From Sphingobacteriales bacterium (lineage in GTDB: Bacteria > Bacteroidota > Bacteroidia > Sphingobacteriales > Sphingobacteriaceae): a stretch of 64,000 nucleotides of DNA. Below are positions 61,738 to 64,000 of this stretch, in pieces (the stretch's first letter is position 1; each line of letters opens with the position of its first letter). The translations under genes and the position numbers were made by a program. The notes beneath the pieces are model-generated. The model did no database searches. It saw only the letters and a list, made by a program, of their open reading frames with translations, and was not told the DNA's origin. The DNA lies in assembly GCA_025353765.1 (NCBI GenBank), contig JANXOD010000035.1, positions 1 through 64,000 of the forward strand, read 5' to 3'.

Positions 61738-63252
61738 ATGAGTTTTAAAAAATTTCAATTCAGAAAGGGACACCCTCTTTCCCCCATTTGCTTATTAACA
61801 TTATTTTTGGTTTTTAATTCTTGTACTAAAGAAAAATTATCCATTAATAACGTACAAGAGATAAAAACGGACAGTTCAATTCTTGCTTATATAAAAGAAC
61901 TAGGTTATAATGATTCAGACATAAAAGATTTAGGTGAAGAGTATTTGGTGGATGGGGATATAGTATTTTCTAAGAATACAATTATAAAAAATACTACCAA
62001 GGCAAAAGGATTGAAAGTTAGCCAATACGGTACTGGATCTCACACCAATGAAAATGTAGTTATCCAAATTGACCCTTCGATGAATAACTATATAAATGAG
62101 ATATATTCTGCTGTTACACATTGGAATAACGTTCTTGATTGTAGTTTAGATTTTAGTGTATACTCTCCTGGGCAAACTACTCCACCAAATATAATAATCA
62201 CTAATGCCAATTTGGGTTCAGGTGTCTGTGGTCAGTCATATTTCCCTGTTAATAATAAGCCTGGTAGTTTGATTCGAATAAATATTAATGAAATCTCCGG
62301 CCTTCCTTTTGAACAAAGGCAACGTACAATCACTCATGAACTTGGACATGCCATAGGACTTAGGCACACTAACTGGCAGGGACATGAGGCCACCACAGGA
62401 AATGATCCTTCTAATGGAGCCTATTATGATGCGATTCATATTCCCGGGACTCCAACAGGAATTGATGCCTCTTCATTAATGAATAGTGGAGAATGTGGAA
62501 CTGGTGCTACGTACTTGTCTGATTATGATAAAATTGCAATTCGATCTCTTTATTTTCAACCAACTCCCAATTGGCAGCAATTAAGTGGAGGAGCAAGAGA
62601 TATAAGTATAGGTGCAGATGGAAGTGTATTTATCATAGGAACGGATTATAATTATAATAATGGAGGTGCCAGAATATTTAAATGGGCGAATAATGACTGG
62701 ACACCAATTGGTGGATATGCAATTGCTATAGCAGTAGCACCCAATGGAGTGCCATGGGTAGTCAATTCATTTGGATCAATTTTTAGAAGAGATGGCAATG
62801 TTTGGACTCAAGTTCCTGGAGGGGCTAAAGATATTGGTATAGGCGCAGATGGAAGTATATTTATCATAGGAACGGATTATAATTATAATAATGGGGGTGC
62901 CAGAATATTTAAATGGGCGAATAATGACTGGACACCAATTGGTGGATATGCAATTGCTATAGCAGTAGCACCCAATGGAGTGCCATGGATGGTTAATTCA
63001 TTTGGATCAATTTGTAGGAGAGATGGTAATGTCTGGACTCAACTCTTTGGTGGTGCCAAAGATATTGGTATAGGCGCAGATGGAAAGGTTTATATAATAG
63101 GAACAGATACTTTAAATGGAGGATATGGCACTTTTACTTGGACAGGCAACTCTTGGAACAAATTTAGTGGCGCAGGCATTAAAATAGCTGGGGATCTTAA
63201 TGGAAAACCATGGTTAATAAACTCCTATAATGTAATATTTAAATATTTTTAA
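61738..63252 (+). CDS. Lipoprotein matrixin-type zinc protease with tectonin-like propeller repeats
   Basis: A 504-residue surface protein. The lipoprotein signal ends in FNSC (about 26-29). The protease domain (about 95-275) carries the metzincin site HELGHAIGLRHTNW (HExxHxxGxxH) and a downstream Met in SSLMNSGECG, the expected Met-turn. Residues about 279-504 hold three 77-residue propeller units (GGA(K/R)DI.IGADG.V.IIGTD..., then W....W..IGGYAIAIAVAP and SFGSI.RRDGNVWTQ), the first two nearly identical. Such repeats bind glycans or lipids in tectonins. Probably an outward-facing lipoprotein; the target is unknown. Confidence 0.9.
   Translation: MSFKKFQFRKGHPLSPICLLTLFLVFNSCTKEKLSINNVQEIKTDSSILAYIKELGYNDSDIKDLGEEYLVDGDIVFSKNTIIKNTTKAKGLKVSQYGTGSHTNENVVIQIDPSMNNYINEIYSAVTHWNNVLDCSLDFSVYSPGQTTPPNIIITNANLGSGVCGQSYFPVNNKPGSLIRININEISGLPFEQRQRTITHELGHAIGLRHTNWQGHEATTGNDPSNGAYYDAIHIPGTPTGIDASSLMNSGECGTGATYLSDYDKIAIRSLYFQPTPNWQQLSGGARDISIGADGSVFIIGTDYNYNNGGARIFKWANNDWTPIGGYAIAIAVAPNGVPWVVNSFGSIFRRDGNVWTQVPGGAKDIGIGADGSIFIIGTDYNYNNGGARIFKWANNDWTPIGGYAIAIAVAPNGVPWMVNSFGSICRRDGNVWTQLFGGAKDIGIGADGKVYIIGTDTLNGGYGTFTWTGNSWNKFSGAGIKIAGDLNGKPWLINSYNVIFKYF
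62590..63250 (+). repeat. 231-bp tandem repeat inside the metalloprotease gene
   Basis: The phrase GGAACrGAT recurs at 62638, 62869 and 63100, exactly 231 bp apart. Units 1 and 2 are almost identical over most of their length, whereas unit 3 has diverged and lost the Tyr/Asn stretch. The repeat keeps frame (77 codons). Confidence 0.85.
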
Positions 63253-63504
63253 ATAGTGTATAAAAGAGGTACTTACTAATTTAAAAGCTCTGAAAGAGGT
63301 TTTCAGATTTATGATAACACGAGTTGCGTGAGTAACTGGTGTTGTGTTTATAACGCTTTCTAGTATTTTATTGCCAAGACAGATGTAACCATAATTCTTG
63401 TATAATTTACAAATTTCTCCACTCATCTTTACTTCCCATAATCACAAAAATGCAAGTTTTTTCTACAATTAAACAGTAACCCTAAATATACGCTGGTTAA
63501 ATTA

Positions 63505-63512
63505 TAAATTTG
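63505..63512 (+). promoter_or_regulatory. Candidate -7 box for the ABC exporter gene
   Basis: TAAATTTG, a perfect TAnnTTTG match, ends 17 bp before the ATG at 63530. No TTTG at -33. Confidence 0.4.
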
Positions 63513-63529
63513 GAACTTAATAATCCTTA

Positions 63530-64000
63530 ATGAAGACTTATTTCAGACTATTATCTTTCGCAAAACCAATTGAAAAATTTGCTATACCCTATATTGTTGT
63601 AACTGCTATATCTCTAATTTTTAATACTCTGAACTTTGCTTTACTAGCGCCATTTCTAAATACTTTATTTTTTACCCAACATGCAGCTATTTTACCAACT
63701 GCTGTCCCCGAGTTCCATTCTATATTTGACATTATGGCTATGTTCAAATATTTTTCAAACTATGCTATTTTCTATTATGGACCATGGGGGGCGCTAAAAA
63801 TTGTAATTGCAATTATTGTAGGTTGCAATTTATTGAGTAATCTATTCAGATATTTTTCTCAGCGCATTATGGAAAATTTGCGTGTGCATACCTTATTAAA
63901 TCTTCGTAAAGCCGTATTTTTTAATGTAATGGATCTTCACCTGGGATACTTCAGTAATGAGCGAAAAGGGGATATCATTGCTAAAATTTCTTCAGATGTT
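63530..64000 (+). CDS. ABC exporter, N-terminal transmembrane part (runs off the window)
   Basis: The ATG at 63530 opens a frame (MKTYFRLLSFAKPIEKFAIP) that is still open at the last base, 157 codons in. Three transmembrane helices are visible (about 18-45, 84-108 and one beginning before 130), with the coupling-helix region NLRKAVFFNVMDLHLGYFSN and ERKGDIIAKISSDV, which are typical of MsbA-type exporters where the nucleotide-binding domain follows. Position next to the glycan cluster fits lipid or glycolipid flipping, but the substrate is inference. Confidence 0.88.
   Translation, partial: MKTYFRLLSFAKPIEKFAIPYIVVTAISLIFNTLNFALLAPFLNTLFFTQHAAILPTAVPEFHSIFDIMAMFKYFSNYAIFYYGPWGALKIVIAIIVGCNLLSNLFRYFSQRIMENLRVHTLLNLRKAVFFNVMDLHLGYFSNERKGDIIAKISSDV

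Noticed and set aside
62590-63250. Regular repeats that could suggest a CRISPR array
   Set aside because: The repeats are 231 bp, in frame and contiguous without spacers, so they are protein repeats. No CRISPR array was seen anywhere in the window.
63214-63426. 70-codon minus-strand frame between the metalloprotease and ABC exporter genes
   Set aside because: It overlaps the 3' end of the metalloprotease gene, has no recognisable motif and an AT-driven composition; I cannot support it as a gene.

Overview
The window is chromosomal DNA from a Bacteroidota member, most likely order Sphingobacteriales (Pedobacter/Mucilaginibacter-like). The evidence is AT-rich intergenic DNA, start codons without Shine-Dalgarno sequences, promoters of the TTTG-N17..23-TAnnTTTG type, type IX secretion C-terminal sorting domains on two large proteins, SPFH, RarA, M13 and M16 proteins of Bacteroidota type, and OmpA proteins with thrombospondin type-3 repeats. 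The genus is an inference.

Layout. 1-0.4 kb: a gene tail and two copies of a CTTAACCACCTCCG palindromic repeat. 0.4-6.6 kb: an Nfu-type Fe-S protein, a secreted CarboxypepD_reg-like protein, peptide deformylase, an M16 protease, and the E2 and E1-alpha subunits of pyruvate dehydrogenase. 6.8-16.1 kb: NlpC/P60 peptidase, CapA-like protein, a type IX secreted propeller protein, a YdcZ-like exporter, an M13 lipoprotein protease, an SPFH protein, and an outer-membrane protein paired with a monohaem lipoprotein. 16.2-18.3 kb: a tail-specific S41 protease. 18.6-23.1 kb: a cyanophycin cluster (isoaspartyl peptidase and cyanophycinase, divergent from cyanophycin synthetase). 23.2-36.3 kb: RarA, outer-membrane phospholipase A, two paralogous porin-like barrels flanking a GH3 glycosidase, a fused UvrD-type helicase/RecB-type nuclease with an AddB-like Fe-S cysteine set, the missing pyruvate dehydrogenase E1-beta about 27 kb from its partners, and an Lrp/AsnC regulator.

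36.3-42.5 kb: a 119-nt tRNA-like RNA gene with two near-consensus promoters, a perfect terminator and an abnormal 49-nt variable region; a 1727-residue two-module beta-helix type IX secreted protein; and a 5'-truncated HTH gene. 42.5-53.9 kb: MFS transporter, M28 peptidase, RecG, an EamA transporter, RidA with an overlapping 47-codon membrane-protein gene, two OmpA proteins, aminopeptidase P and MeaB. 53.9-61.3 kb: a surface-glycan cluster of six glycosyltransferases of GT2 or GT2-like fold, one GT9 enzyme and a methyltransferase. 61.7-64 kb: a lipoprotein zinc protease with 231-bp tandem propeller repeats, and the 5' part of an ABC exporter that runs off the window.

The genes fall into central carbon metabolism (PDH), nitrogen storage (cyanophycin), envelope building and turnover (glycosyltransferases, GH3, NlpC, OmpA, phospholipase), genome maintenance (RarA, RecG, helicase-nuclease) and surface display through type IX secretion. 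The items I would check first are the tRNA-like gene, the cyanophycin cluster, the helicase-nuclease with the IS-end-like repeats before it, and the metalloprotease with recently duplicated repeats.
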